This document shows, in pieces, positions 19,324 to 29,243 of a DNA stretch of 64,000 nucleotides; within the stretch, counting starts at the first letter, position 1; each line of letters opens with the position of its first letter. The stretch is from an uncultured Acidobacteriota bacterium (GTDB lineage: Bacteria > Acidobacteriota > Vicinamibacteria > Marinacidobacterales > SMYC01). The translations under genes were made by a program, and so were the position numbers. The stretch lies in contig CAMYKY010000008.1 in NCBI GenBank assembly GCA_947259165.1, forward strand, positions 1 to 64,000. Reading direction: 5' to 3'. A model generated the notes under the pieces. The model did no database searches. It saw nothing but the letters and a program-made list of their open reading frames with translations, and had not been told where the DNA came from.

Positions 19324-20619
19324 CTAAGGATCGGCAGATTTTACCGGAGGAGCACCCGGTAGGGTAACCTCTTCGGTCAGGATCTCGCGAACGACACTCA
19401 GATAGGGCTCACCCGAAGCACCGATAGCCTGGAGAACCACACGGTTCGACGACGTCTGATAGAGATAAGCCGCGCCACCGGCACCGAGAAGATCATCAGC
19501 GGAAACGAGCGGCGGGCTCGCATTGACGAGGTCCTCGAGGGTATTGGGGTACACGCCGAACGCCATGTAGTACGCGCGCAAAGCACTCGCGATACGCTGC
19601 ATGCGGGCAACATCTCGGCTCTTCTGAATCGTGTCGGATTCTTGCTCAAAGAAACTCGGGGACGCCGGGATTCGAAACGGCGCCCCCAGCGACACCACGA
19701 ATCCGATGCCACTCAGCAGCAAAACCACTCCCAGACCAACGAGGCCAACCGCTTGGCTAGGAGCTCCCGCGGACGCGCGCGGTCCGGCGGGTCGTTGCGC
19801 ACGGGCCTGCTCCTGACCCGCAGGCGCCACGAGATTGCGGTCGATGAAATCGAAGAGGGTACGGCAGACGTCGAAATCCGACAGACCGGTCATCTCCATC
19901 GTGGTCGCAACCGAACGCTTCCCGTCGACGAGCTTGTAGATCTTCGCCTCCTGCGCGTTGAGAACAACTTCGGATGTCGGCGAGTTGCCGCTGTCGTCGT
20001 CACCCCCTTCGATGTTGCCAAAAGCGGCCGCGAGCCCTCCGGATTCGTCTGCTCCTTCGACGACTTTTATCTGTTTCTGGGGCACCAGCGGCCGAAACAC
20101 GAAGTCGAGCGAAGGAATACGCTTCTCGATGATCGGCCACTCGTCGACACGCCGGATCCCCTCCATGAGGATATGGTCGGTACTGACCGGACTCGCGTTA
20201 TCCCGGTCGTAGTCTGTGTCCGCCGTCGGGTCGAAGTGATAATTTCCGGACTTCCACCGGAACACACGAAACACGATCTGCTGAACTTGTTCGGAAAGCG
20301 CTGCCGTCAAATCACCGCGCTCGATGTAGCCCTGGCTGGTCAGGATAAAGCCGAGCCGCTGCATCGAGACCTTTTGCTTCGCGAGCGCCTCTTCCAATAT
20401 TTCTTTTCGGATTTTGCCCTGACGAACGAGGACGTTACCAAGAAGATCATCGAGCCGTCGCACGGTAGAGTCCGCGTGAACGACCATGCCTTGTTCGAAA
20501 ACGACACTGACGGTCTCGCGCTCGCTCTCCAGGGTAAGCAAGCCTGTCTTGCGTTGCATCCCGATGAGCTGAAAAATATCGGGGAGCGCGAAATCTTTTA
20601 GAGTTCCTGAGAGCGCCAT
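19324..20619 (-). CDS. DUF4388 (PATAN-like) domain protein
   Basis: 'MALSGTLKDFALPDIFQLIGMQRKTGLLTLESERETVSVVFEQGMVVHADS' is the DUF4388 N-terminus. Confidence 0.75.
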   Translation of the reverse strand: MALSGTLKDFALPDIFQLIGMQRKTGLLTLESERETVSVVFEQGMVVHADSTVRRLDDLLGNVLVRQGKIRKEILEEALAKQKVSMQRLGFILTSQGYIERGDLTAALSEQVQQIVFRVFRWKSGNYHFDPTADTDYDRDNASPVSTDHILMEGIRRVDEWPIIEKRIPSLDFVFRPLVPQKQIKVVEGADESGGLAAAFGNIEGGDDDSGNSPTSEVVLNAQEAKIYKLVDGKRSVATTMEMTGLSDFDVCRTLFDFIDRNLVAPAGQEQARAQRPAGPRASAGAPSQAVGLVGLGVVLLLSGIGFVVSLGAPFRIPASPSFFEQESDTIQKSRDVARMQRIASALRAYYMAFGVYPNTLEDLVNASPPLVSADDLLGAGGAAYLYQTSSNRVVLQAIGASGEPYLSVVREILTEEVTLPGAPPVKSADP

Positions 20620-20622
20620 TGC

Positions 20623-22521
20623 TTAACCACGCGACATGGGACGACGAACGACATTGGCAATCACGACCATCGCAACCATGACTGCCACCATCGCGTACGA
20701 GGGTGCCCCCCCCAGACCGAAAAGTCCGTCGGGCAATGAGTAGGGCGGACCCAGCAAGACAGCGCACGCCGCGAGACTCCACACGGACAGCAAGAGGACG
20801 CCAACGATCGGCATCCCCGCGCTGATGTGACCGCTACCCGGTGCCACGATCGAAAGCGCACGGTATACGAGCGAGCGTTTGCTCGATGCTCGATGCACCT
20901 GCCCGAGTTTCTCTTTGCGGGCTTCGGCCGAAACACCGTCCTTCATGAAGAAGAGGTGGTAGCACTGCGTGCACAGCCCCTTTCTACCGGTTCCGATCTG
21001 GCATCGGCCGCAAAACGCGCTTCCGCATTTCCAGCATCGTTTCGTCAGTTTGCGTTCCCGAAAAAACAGCTCCAGCACGAGAATCAAGGCGCCGAAAAGG
21101 ACCGGCGCCACCAGGAACCGCATCCCCCAACCCGTTACGAAGGACGAGTCCAAGAATGTCTGTGCGGGACGCTCTCTCATCCCTTCGGGCAAACCGTAGA
21201 ATTTTTCGAGAATCGCCCTCTCGTCCAAACGTGCATCGGCGACGACGCGATAACTGCCGGTGCGTCGCTCGTAAGCGGCGATCGCGGCGGAGTCGATCGC
21301 CTCGGCGCGGGCCCGCGCATCCTCTCGCTCGGCGAATTGGAAATTCTCCGCGTGCGCGAGACTCTTGTTGTAATACGCCATCGCCAGTCTGGAGTTCGAA
21401 TCGAGCACCCGGTTGTACTGAACCAGAGCTCCATCCCAATCGCGCTGGGCAAAGTAGACGTTGCCGAGGTTAACCTGCGCTTCGGCGTCGCCTGGGAAGT
21501 TCTCGAGAATCCGTCGATATTGGTTCGCTGCCAGCTCGTAGTCGCCGAGGTTTTTGTACTGGGTAGCGAGTAGAAATTGAAGATCTCGGTCTGCCGGACT
21601 TTGTCGACTCGCTTCTCTCAGTACGAGCACGTCGTCGACATCAAAGGTTCCCGTTGTCGACGACAACGCAGCCTGGTAAACCGGATTGGCGACCGTGCGC
21701 GACCAGGTTGCATAGAGCTGGGCGAATGGAGCCGCGGCTAACAACACCATCAGGGCCAGGATCGACACGGCTCGTTCCTTGATGGTTTGATAGCCGAAAG
21801 TTACCGCGAGCCAAAACGGAGCCAGCCATCCGACGCCGGCGGTGAGAATCAACGGTAAGAACACGACTCCCAGGGTTGCAGCCAACACGCCTTTGCCACC
21901 GAGACTCTCGCCGAACCTTTCCTCGAAATCGTGAAACAGGAGAACCCCGTAGCGGTAGAGAATCACGACGGCGAAGACCGTGAACAGGAGCACGAGAGCC
22001 GTAAGAAGCAAGAACAAGAGATTCCAAGTCGCGTAGGTTCCGTCCCGCCCGGATCTAAGCGCAGCCAGCTGGGCTTCGACGCGATGCACGACTCCACTCG
22101 CATAGCCGAGGATGCCTGAGCTTTCGGCGACTCGTGCCAAACCCCAGTATGCCGTGGGAAGGTTCGGGCTCAAGTCTCTCGCGATCTCGAAATGCTTGCG
22201 CGCGTCCTCCATCTCCCCGCTTTCGAGAAGAGCAAATCCCTGATAAACAAACGACAAGCCGACATCGTGCAAAGCAAATGCATTGCGTTCGACGCGTAGC
22301 CGCTTGATCTCCTCCAGCATGCGCGTCGCGCTCTCCGTATCACCGGCTCCAACCGCCTGAAGGTAGCGTCGCCAATAGTGGTCGAATGACGTATGGAGAG
22401 AGAGCGATTCTGAGCCGTCGGAAGCCTGCGCCACGGCGAACGCCGGCACCGAGACCAAGAGGCCCACCGTTGCCAACATGCACAACGGCGTTCGCACCCA
22501 ACGTATTAGTGATCGAGCCAA
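20623..22521 (-). CDS. TPR-repeat membrane protein with C-terminal Cys-rich (zinc-ribbon-like) segment
   Basis: TPR 'NLGDYELAANQYRRILENFPGDAEAQVNLGNVYFAQRDWDGALVQYNRVL'; 'RCWKCGSAFCGRCQIGTGRKGLCTQCYHLFF'. Confidence 0.75.
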   Translation of the reverse strand: MARSLIRWVRTPLCMLATVGLLVSVPAFAVAQASDGSESLSLHTSFDHYWRRYLQAVGAGDTESATRMLEEIKRLRVERNAFALHDVGLSFVYQGFALLESGEMEDARKHFEIARDLSPNLPTAYWGLARVAESSGILGYASGVVHRVEAQLAALRSGRDGTYATWNLLFLLLTALVLLFTVFAVVILYRYGVLLFHDFEERFGESLGGKGVLAATLGVVFLPLILTAGVGWLAPFWLAVTFGYQTIKERAVSILALMVLLAAAPFAQLYATWSRTVANPVYQAALSSTTGTFDVDDVLVLREASRQSPADRDLQFLLATQYKNLGDYELAANQYRRILENFPGDAEAQVNLGNVYFAQRDWDGALVQYNRVLDSNSRLAMAYYNKSLAHAENFQFAEREDARARAEAIDSAAIAAYERRTGSYRVVADARLDERAILEKFYGLPEGMRERPAQTFLDSSFVTGWGMRFLVAPVLFGALILVLELFFRERKLTKRCWKCGSAFCGRCQIGTGRKGLCTQCYHLFFMKDGVSAEARKEKLGQVHRASSKRSLVYRALSIVAPGSGHISAGMPIVGVLLLSVWSLAACAVLLGPPYSLPDGLFGLGGAPSYAMVAVMVAMVVIANVVRRPMSRG

Positions 22522-22868
22522 GATCCGAGCCTAGCCTTTACTGACCTTTGCTTTTACTTTTGCTTTCGTAAGCACGCGCATACCAAGCACACGAGCTGTT
22601 TGAGTCGCCGCTGAATCCTTCTGAGTCTCTTGATGGTTCATGATGATCACGGTTCGGCCGCGTGGTCCCACGCTTGATTCAAATGGCGAAAAACGACAAG
22701 GACTCCCCGCATTCGAGTCGGGTGAGATCGATCGATGTCAGTACCGGGGCAATAACCTAAAATAACATAGGCAGATAGGCGGATCAACACAGACCCGTGG
22801 CCGTATCTTTCTTTTTCACAACCATTTAAAGGACCGACCCATCGGCCGAAAGAGTATAATCCCGCACC

Positions 22869-23642
22869 GTGACAGCAGGTGCGGAGCTAGAGCGACTTCT
22901 GGCCATCATGGCCAAACTTCGCGGCCCGGACGGCTGCCCCTGGGATCGCGAGCAAACGATGAGCACGCTTCGTCCGTTCGTGCTGGAGGAAGCCCACGAG
23001 CTCGTCGACGCGATCCAAAACGGAAGCATCGACGCCATTCGAGAGGAGCTCGGTGACGTCCTGCTCGAGGTCGTCTTTCTAACGCAAATCGCGGTCGAAG
23101 CAGGAGAGTTCACGATGGCCGACGTCTCTCGGGGAATCCGCGAAAAGCTCGTGCGTCGGCACCCGCACGTCTTCGGCCCGAGTCCCGCCCAGGACGCGGA
23201 TGAAGCGCTCGAGCATTGGGACGCCATCAAGGCGCAAGAGAAACCGAAGCTAAAGTCCCTGCTCGATGACGTACCGTTGTCGCTACCAGCGCTAGCGCGA
23301 GCGGCGAAGCTATCGAAGCGAGCAGCAAACGCGGGATTCGACTGGGATTCGATCGAGCAGATCCGTCAGAAGATCCAAGAAGAGCTCGACGAGTTGGACG
23401 AGGCTCGGGCGTCGGAAAACCCGGCGGCCGTTCACGAGGAGATCGGGGATTTGCTCTTCGCAGTGGTCAATCTCGCGCGCCACGCAGCGACGGACGCTGA
23501 GCTCGCCCTCACCGATGCCAACAAGAAGTTCTCGAAACGATTCCGTTTCATCGAAAAAGCACTCGCGGAACGAGGTCGAAGCGTCGAGGAAACGTCGATG
23601 GAAGAGTTGGAGAGTTTGTGGCAGGCGGCAAAGAACACTTAG
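22869..23642 (+). CDS. mazG: Nucleoside triphosphate pyrophosphohydrolase MazG
   Basis: 'LRGPDGCPWDREQTMSTLRPFVLEEAHELVDAI...EELGDVLLEVVFLTQIA'. Confidence 0.93.
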   Translation: MTAGAELERLLAIMAKLRGPDGCPWDREQTMSTLRPFVLEEAHELVDAIQNGSIDAIREELGDVLLEVVFLTQIAVEAGEFTMADVSRGIREKLVRRHPHVFGPSPAQDADEALEHWDAIKAQEKPKLKSLLDDVPLSLPALARAAKLSKRAANAGFDWDSIEQIRQKIQEELDELDEARASENPAAVHEEIGDLLFAVVNLARHAATDAELALTDANKKFSKRFRFIEKALAERGRSVEETSMEELESLWQAAKNT

Positions 23643-23649
23643 ACAGCTT

Positions 23650-23805
23650 TCAGAATCCCCCTCACCCTCCTCGCTTCGCTCGTCGACCTCTCCCTCCAGG
23701 GGGAGAGGTTTGAGATGATTCGACGCTCAATTTCTTGGTGTCGGCGAACGTCTCGCTGACCAAATCCCTCTCCCCCTTGCGAGAGAGGACGGGTGAGGGG
23801 TAGTC
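23650..23805. repeat. Intergenic (CTCTCCC/GGGAGAG) inverted-repeat element
   Basis: CCCCTCACCCTCCTCGC...CTCTCCCTCCAGGGGGAGAGG ... CCCTCTCCCCCTTGCGAGAGAGGACGGGTGAGGGG. Confidence 0.55.
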
Positions 23806-23809
23806 GTCG

Positions 23810-26152
23810 TTAGCGGTAGGTTGAGAGCTTTATTTGTCCATCCTTTTCGACGCGGACGGTTACAGCACCGTGCGTGTCGGTTCTTGCGAACGCGATCCCC
23901 CGTTCGCGGAGGCGGTCGAGGACGACCGGCGATGGGATAGGACGGTAGCGGTTCTCGCGTGCGGAGACGATCGCGAGCTCCGGTTGTACCGCGTCGAGAA
24001 ACGACTCGGTGGTCGAGGTTCGACTTCCATGGTGGGCGAGTTTAAGAACGTCGGCCCGGAGATCGAGACGCGATTCCACCAGTCGGTTCTCGAGCGAGGC
24101 TTCAGCATCTCCGGTCAGCATGACCCAACGACCTGCAAAGCCGACCCGCAACACGATCGAGCGATCGTTCGAGGTCTCGTCGGGGCCGTCGCCGGCGGCG
24201 AGAACTTCGAATCGTGCACCGCCTAGCTCGAATCGCTCCCCAACGCGAAGGGTACGCACCGGCACGTTGCGACCGTCGGCATCCGCGCGCAACGCACGAT
24301 ACGCAGCACGTTGGGGGTCGGGGTTTCCCTGCCAAAGCTCGTCCACACGCATTTCCCTGACAATCGTGGCGAGCCCACCGATGTGATCGAAATCCGCATG
24401 GGTGACAACGACCGCGTCGAGTCGTCGAACTCCGCGATCGAGCAAGAAAGGCAGCACGACGCTTTCACCCACGTCGAGCGACGACATCGGCAGCCCACCC
24501 CCGTCGATCAAAACCGTTCCACCAGTTGGAAGGGTCAACACAATCGCGTCACCGTGGCCAACATCGAGCGCCGTGATCTCGAGCGCGTTCGTAGCAGGTT
24601 GATACGGCACGAGAGCGACCACGAGCAGGGCGCCCATCACCACGGCTGCGCCCCGTCGAAGCTGCTTCGACGAGCAACGCAGAGCGAGGAGCGCCCCCGC
24701 GTAGACAACGATGAAAAGCCAGGAAGGAGCCCCGACGCGTATCGACGCCATCGGAAGCTCCGACGCAACCTCGGCGACTCCAGTAAGAATCGCGACCGCC
24801 AGGCGCGTGGTCGCACCGACGACGGTAGCAAGCAGCGGAACTCCAGAAACGATGACGAGGAGGAGGCCTAAGATGCAGATCGCGGCAGCGACGGGGATCG
24901 CGGCGATGCTGGCTACGGGTGCGGCAGGACTCAACCGGTGAAAATGCCAGGCGGCTACCGGTATCACGCCTAGCTGAGCAGCGAACGACACGGCGAGGGG
25001 CTTCGCAAGAAGACGGGTCCACGCGAGACTCTCGGCAAACGACTCGTGAAGCAACACAATTCCAATCATCGCCGCCATCGTGAGCTGAAAACCGGCATCC
25101 AATAGATTCGCAGGCTCCCAAAGCAGCAAGCCGAGCGCCGCCAGCGCGAGCGCGTTGCCGACTGTCCCGCGCAGGCTTGCAAGCCGCGCAGCCATCAAGA
25201 CCGAGGCCATCACCACCGCACGAACGACAGGCGCACGACTCCCGCAGAACAGAGCGTAGAGCGGGAGCAGCACGAGCAAGACAACAATCGTCGTTCGAGT
25301 ACTGAAGCCGACCCACCTCAACAGGCCATGAAAGAAAACCGTCCAGATGGCGACATGGGCCCCACTAATGGCCATGACGTGGAAGATCCCGGCGCGCTGG
25401 TAGAGCCGTTCGACCTCGGTCGAGAGCTCGGCGCGCACGCCGGTCACCAGCGCAGCCACGACGCCAAAGGCATCGGGCGAGCCAAGCCCCACTTCGAGCC
25501 GCGAAAGCGCAAAGCGTCGAACAACAGAAACCATCGCCGCTAGCGCCGTCGACGACGTCGCGCTCCGCACGAGGAGACCGCTTTTGACCGAGCCCAACAA
25601 TTGGATGTGCTGCCGCTCGAGATAACGGATCCCGTCGAAACTGCCTGGATTCTCGAAAAACGTAGGCTCTCGAATCGCCACCCACAAACTCACGCGCTCG
25701 CCCGTAACCAACGTTTCGAGAGGGGCTCTTTGGCTGCCGCGGACGGTGACTCGCAGCCCACCTCGCGCCGGCACTGATTTGCGCCTTATCCACACGGAAT
25801 CGACGTCAACGAGCAGCATCGTCGCATCTTCACGGGAATCAGGCTCACCTCGAAGCCGTCCTGTCACCAACCGCGGCGAGGTGAGCTCGCTTTCTCCGAA
25901 GCGCGCGAAGACGAGGCCCAACTCCGAGCGGTCGATCGCTCGTCGGTGCAGCGTCTGGGACACATTGCCGAAGAGAAGGAAGGCGGCGACAACGAGGCAA
26001 GAGCCAATACGAAGATGGTCACGTGCGGAAGCAACGAGCGCGCCGGCTACCGCGAGCAGTGCCAGCACCAACAGAAACGGAGGGCGAGTCACCGCAGGCA
26101 ACAGCACGCCCGCAATCACCGCGACGCAAAGCGGAACCGCCGGCGCTTTCAC
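23810..26152 (-). CDS. comEC: ComEC/Rec2-type DNA internalization protein with C-terminal MBL domain
   Basis: 'GIFHVMAISGAHVAIW' competence domain; 'ALDVGHGDAIVLTLPTGGTVLIDGGG...VVVTHADFDHIGGL...KLAHHGSRTSTT'. Confidence 0.93.
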   Translation of the reverse strand: MKAPAVPLCVAVIAGVLLPAVTRPPFLLVLALLAVAGALVASARDHLRIGSCLVVAAFLLFGNVSQTLHRRAIDRSELGLVFARFGESELTSPRLVTGRLRGEPDSREDATMLLVDVDSVWIRRKSVPARGGLRVTVRGSQRAPLETLVTGERVSLWVAIREPTFFENPGSFDGIRYLERQHIQLLGSVKSGLLVRSATSSTALAAMVSVVRRFALSRLEVGLGSPDAFGVVAALVTGVRAELSTEVERLYQRAGIFHVMAISGAHVAIWTVFFHGLLRWVGFSTRTTIVVLLVLLPLYALFCGSRAPVVRAVVMASVLMAARLASLRGTVGNALALAALGLLLWEPANLLDAGFQLTMAAMIGIVLLHESFAESLAWTRLLAKPLAVSFAAQLGVIPVAAWHFHRLSPAAPVASIAAIPVAAAICILGLLLVIVSGVPLLATVVGATTRLAVAILTGVAEVASELPMASIRVGAPSWLFIVVYAGALLALRCSSKQLRRGAAVVMGALLVVALVPYQPATNALEITALDVGHGDAIVLTLPTGGTVLIDGGGLPMSSLDVGESVVLPFLLDRGVRRLDAVVVTHADFDHIGGLATIVREMRVDELWQGNPDPQRAAYRALRADADGRNVPVRTLRVGERFELGGARFEVLAAGDGPDETSNDRSIVLRVGFAGRWVMLTGDAEASLENRLVESRLDLRADVLKLAHHGSRTSTTESFLDAVQPELAIVSARENRYRPIPSPVVLDRLRERGIAFARTDTHGAVTVRVEKDGQIKLSTYR

Positions 26153-26174
26153 GCGCGCGGTCCGGAAGACGGTG

Positions 26175-27095
26175 CTAGAAGCTCAGATCGTTTCGCGACT
26201 TTTTGATCGCGAGTCCGCGGGACAAAGCGTCGAAATCGCTTTCGTTCTCGGCCACACGGCTCTCGGGACACGTCAAGCTCAAGACGTAGGCGAGATCTCG
26301 CGAGTACACGATGACGAGGCGATTGTAGACGCTGACGAACCCTACGTTCTTGGTGAAACGGAACTCGTGCGCTTGATACGGTTCGAGACCGATATCGCCG
26401 CTCGAGAGGTGTTGGTACCCGGGCGCCGAAGAGATCGACGTCTCGATGCCTTCGACGACTTTGCGAAAATCGCCCCGTCCCCGAAGCTTCTGACGGATTA
26501 GCGCGAGGGTCGCGCGCGCCTCGGTCGATTCTTTGTCGAGCGCCACCGCGACATCGAATGAAGGAGGCATATCCTCGAGCCGCCACGTCGAAGAAGGAAC
26601 GACGAGGCTTACTTGAAGCTCGTCGTTCGCCCAGACCGGGGGCGGGCTCGCGGAGAGATCCGTCGTCGGTGTCGCGACCGCGGGTGCCGGCGGGGACATC
26701 GGAGCGGGCTGAGCCATCGGCGGCTCCGGAGCGATGGACTCCGTTGGCATGGGCGCAGGCTCCGGCTGGGCCGCGGGGGCTTCCCGCACTATCGGAGCCG
26801 GCGGAGCCGGCGGAGGCGTCGGAGCCGGCGGCGCAGGCGGTGGTGGCGCAGGAGCGCGAGCGGGCTCGGCCACGCCCCCACGGCCATTGGCCTTTTCCGT
26901 CTCCACGAGATTCACGTAGGAGCGCGGCACTGATTGGAGCCTTCCTTCCAACGTGGTGAACTGCACGGTGCCGCCCTTGACTTCGTAGCTCTGGATTGAC
27001 ATCCGAGAGCCATTGACGAACACGATCGTCTGCTCGACGGCAGCAAAAGACAGACCGGTAACGAAAATCGAGGCCAGGACCAACAATACTCTCAT
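26175..27095 (-). CDS. Secreted Pro/Ala-rich hypothetical protein
   Basis: Signal peptide 'MRVLLVLASIFVTGLSFAAVEQTIVFVNGSRMSIQSYEVKGGTVQFTTLEGRLQSVPRSYVN'; PA-rich linker; inner ATG at 27095 preferred. Confidence 0.6.
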   Translation of the reverse strand: MRVLLVLASIFVTGLSFAAVEQTIVFVNGSRMSIQSYEVKGGTVQFTTLEGRLQSVPRSYVNLVETEKANGRGGVAEPARAPAPPPPAPPAPTPPPAPPAPIVREAPAAQPEPAPMPTESIAPEPPMAQPAPMSPPAPAVATPTTDLSASPPPVWANDELQVSLVVPSSTWRLEDMPPSFDVAVALDKESTEARATLALIRQKLRGRGDFRKVVEGIETSISSAPGYQHLSSGDIGLEPYQAHEFRFTKNVGFVSVYNRLVIVYSRDLAYVLSLTCPESRVAENESDFDALSRGLAIKKSRNDLSF

Positions 27096-27211
27096 CGAAC
27101 GATCTCCCATACGCTCCGGACAACCGCTCGGCGGTCTCGAGCGATAGCTCGACGCTTCCAGGTGGTTCTTGTTTCTTGGCTGTCTTGGAGAAGCCGTGTC
27201 CACCGTAAGTA

Positions 27212-28552
27212 TCATCCGTCCCGGGGGGCCGGATCAAGTGGCGCGCGGGACAACAAAGCGACCGTCTCGAAATGGTGCGTGTTGGGGAAAAAATCCAAAA
27301 GCTCGAGCCGGCGCAGGTGAAATCCGTTCCGGCACAAGAAGGCAGCGTCACGGGCAAAAGCCGCCGGGTCGCACGAAACGTAACAAATCTCGCGAAGCGG
27401 GGCTCTGGACAGTGTCTCCCTGAGCTCGCGCGGTAACCCGCCGCGCGGCGGATCGACGACGACGTAGTCGCCCCGCTCGAACCCAAATCCGGCCGCGAAT
27501 CGACTCGCGTCCTCGCAGGTAAATCGGACATTGACGCCCGCAGCCTGGGCGTTGGCGACCGCGTCTCGCACGGCGATGGGCGACGCTTCGACTCCCACGA
27601 CGGTTCGCGCCCGCCGCGACAAAGGAATCGCGAACAAGCCAACGCCGCAATAAAGGTCCACGACTCGTGAGACCGCCGCGGAAGGCGCCACGGAAGCGAC
27701 GAGTCTTTCGACGAGAAATCGGTTCGTTTGGAAGAACGCACCAGCACTTTGGCGTAGCGCGACGCCGGCCACGCGATGATGTACGAAGGCGCGACCCGCG
27801 CGCACCTCGCGAGAACCCGACGCGACGGCAAAGCCTTCGAGTGCGGTTTCGCGGAGAAGTGCCTCGCGGACACCACGGTCGAATCGACGGAGTCCATCTC
27901 TAGATCTGACGAGAAAACGACCGATGATCCTCCCTACCTCGTCACTTGATTCTTGAAGCTCGACGGAAGCCAGGCCACGAGCCAGCGCGTCCTCGTGTTG
28001 CAGGTACTTGCGAACCCGGAGCCAGCATTCGTTGAGCTCGTCGCCGGCGAGGTGACAGTGTTCGACATCCTCGACAAAATGGCTGCCGCGCCGGCGAAAC
28101 CCCATGGCCAGACCGCGATCCGTGCGCGAGACATGAAATCGCAGCCGCGTACGGTATCCCTGCTCCGGAGACGGCGCCACGCGGACATCGAGCCCACCAC
28201 TCACGTCCGCCGTACCGGATACGCCGAACGAACAAGCTCCGGTGCGGAAGAGGCTTTCGAGGAGAATCTTCCGTTTGGCCGCAAGCTGCGCATCTGGAGT
28301 GAGGTGCATCAACGAGCAACCACCGCAGCGCTCGTCGTACCGGCACGGCGCATCTCGGCGATCGACGGACGGCTCAAGACACACTGTGCTCCGGCCTCTA
28401 AGAAAATCCTTCCGTTCCTGAACCACCTCGACGCGGTGTCGCTCAGACGGTGCGGTTTTTGGCACGAAAACGACCCGGCCCTCGTGGCGTGCGAGACCGT
28501 CACCTCCGGCAACAATTTTCTCGATCTCCACATCGAAGCTCGCCATATCCAT
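27212..28552 (-). CDS. TRAM-domain class I SAM 23S rRNA (uracil-5-)-methyltransferase (RlmD/RumA family)
   Basis: 'CRYDERCGGCSLMHL' Fe-S motif, 'VVDLYCGVGLFAIPLSRRARTVVGVE', 'VVDPPRGGL', 'ICYVSCDPAAFARD'. Confidence 0.92.
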   Translation of the reverse strand: MDMASFDVEIEKIVAGGDGLARHEGRVVFVPKTAPSERHRVEVVQERKDFLRGRSTVCLEPSVDRRDAPCRYDERCGGCSLMHLTPDAQLAAKRKILLESLFRTGACSFGVSGTADVSGGLDVRVAPSPEQGYRTRLRFHVSRTDRGLAMGFRRRGSHFVEDVEHCHLAGDELNECWLRVRKYLQHEDALARGLASVELQESSDEVGRIIGRFLVRSRDGLRRFDRGVREALLRETALEGFAVASGSREVRAGRAFVHHRVAGVALRQSAGAFFQTNRFLVERLVASVAPSAAVSRVVDLYCGVGLFAIPLSRRARTVVGVEASPIAVRDAVANAQAAGVNVRFTCEDASRFAAGFGFERGDYVVVDPPRGGLPRELRETLSRAPLREICYVSCDPAAFARDAAFLCRNGFHLRRLELLDFFPNTHHFETVALLSRAPLDPAPRDG

Positions 28553-28598
28553 CCTACCGGACCCCCACGGGTCTCCTATCGGTCCCCTATCAATCCCC

Positions 28599-29243
28599 CT
28601 ATCGATCGAAGAGGCTCAGTCGGGGCAGCTTCGCTCGCACGCGGAGACGGCGGCGGTACGCGCTTTTGAGCGCCGAGCGATAAACCTTCTCCGGCATTCG
28701 GTCGCGATACGCCGCAAGGGAACGAGCCGCTTCGGTTCGAAGCGATTCGCACTCGGCAGCATCCATCGCGTCCTCCGCAGCGTCGATGAGCTGTTCGTCG
28801 ATCTCGGTCAAACCGTCTTCGATCGCCTGAAGGCTGGTTCCGGATGCGCCGAGCCGAGCCACCTGGGTCGCGAGCTCCGGCGCCAAGTCCGTGAGCTCAG
28901 CTGCGAGACGTGACAAATGGGCAGTCGCATCGACTCGGTCTTCGGCTGGACCTCCAAGGCTGGCGCCCTCGTCACGTCCTCCGAAACTCACCTCACGAAA
29001 TCGCCGGAATGCAGCTTCGACGGTTTGGCGGCAGTAGCCGAGTTTGCGCGGTTTCGCGGCGGCTCGCGGTCGTTCGAACACGCGCTCGATACCTTCCATG
29101 ACGACGTGCACGGGAATCCCTTGCTCTTCCCATTTTGCGACTAGCGCCCACTCGGCAGGCGTGATGAAGAGCGGACTACCCCGGCGTTCGACGAAATACG
29201 TCTCAACTGCTCCGTAGTAGCTGGGCTCCTCGTCAGTGGTCAT
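28599..29243 (-). CDS. Conserved hypothetical protein
   Basis: 214-aa ORF with SD-range spacing to neighbours; no recognised domain. Confidence 0.55.
   Translation of the reverse strand: MTTDEEPSYYGAVETYFVERRGSPLFITPAEWALVAKWEEQGIPVHVVMEGIERVFERPRAAAKPRKLGYCRQTVEAAFRRFREVSFGGRDEGASLGGPAEDRVDATAHLSRLAAELTDLAPELATQVARLGASGTSLQAIEDGLTEIDEQLIDAAEDAMDAAECESLRTEAARSLAAYRDRMPEKVYRSALKSAYRRRLRVRAKLPRLSLFDR

Noticed and set aside
26149-27897. 582-aa minus-strand ORF overlapping the secreted protein and methyltransferase genes
   Set aside because: Arg/Ser-rich out-of-frame reading; the recognised genes occupy the other frame.
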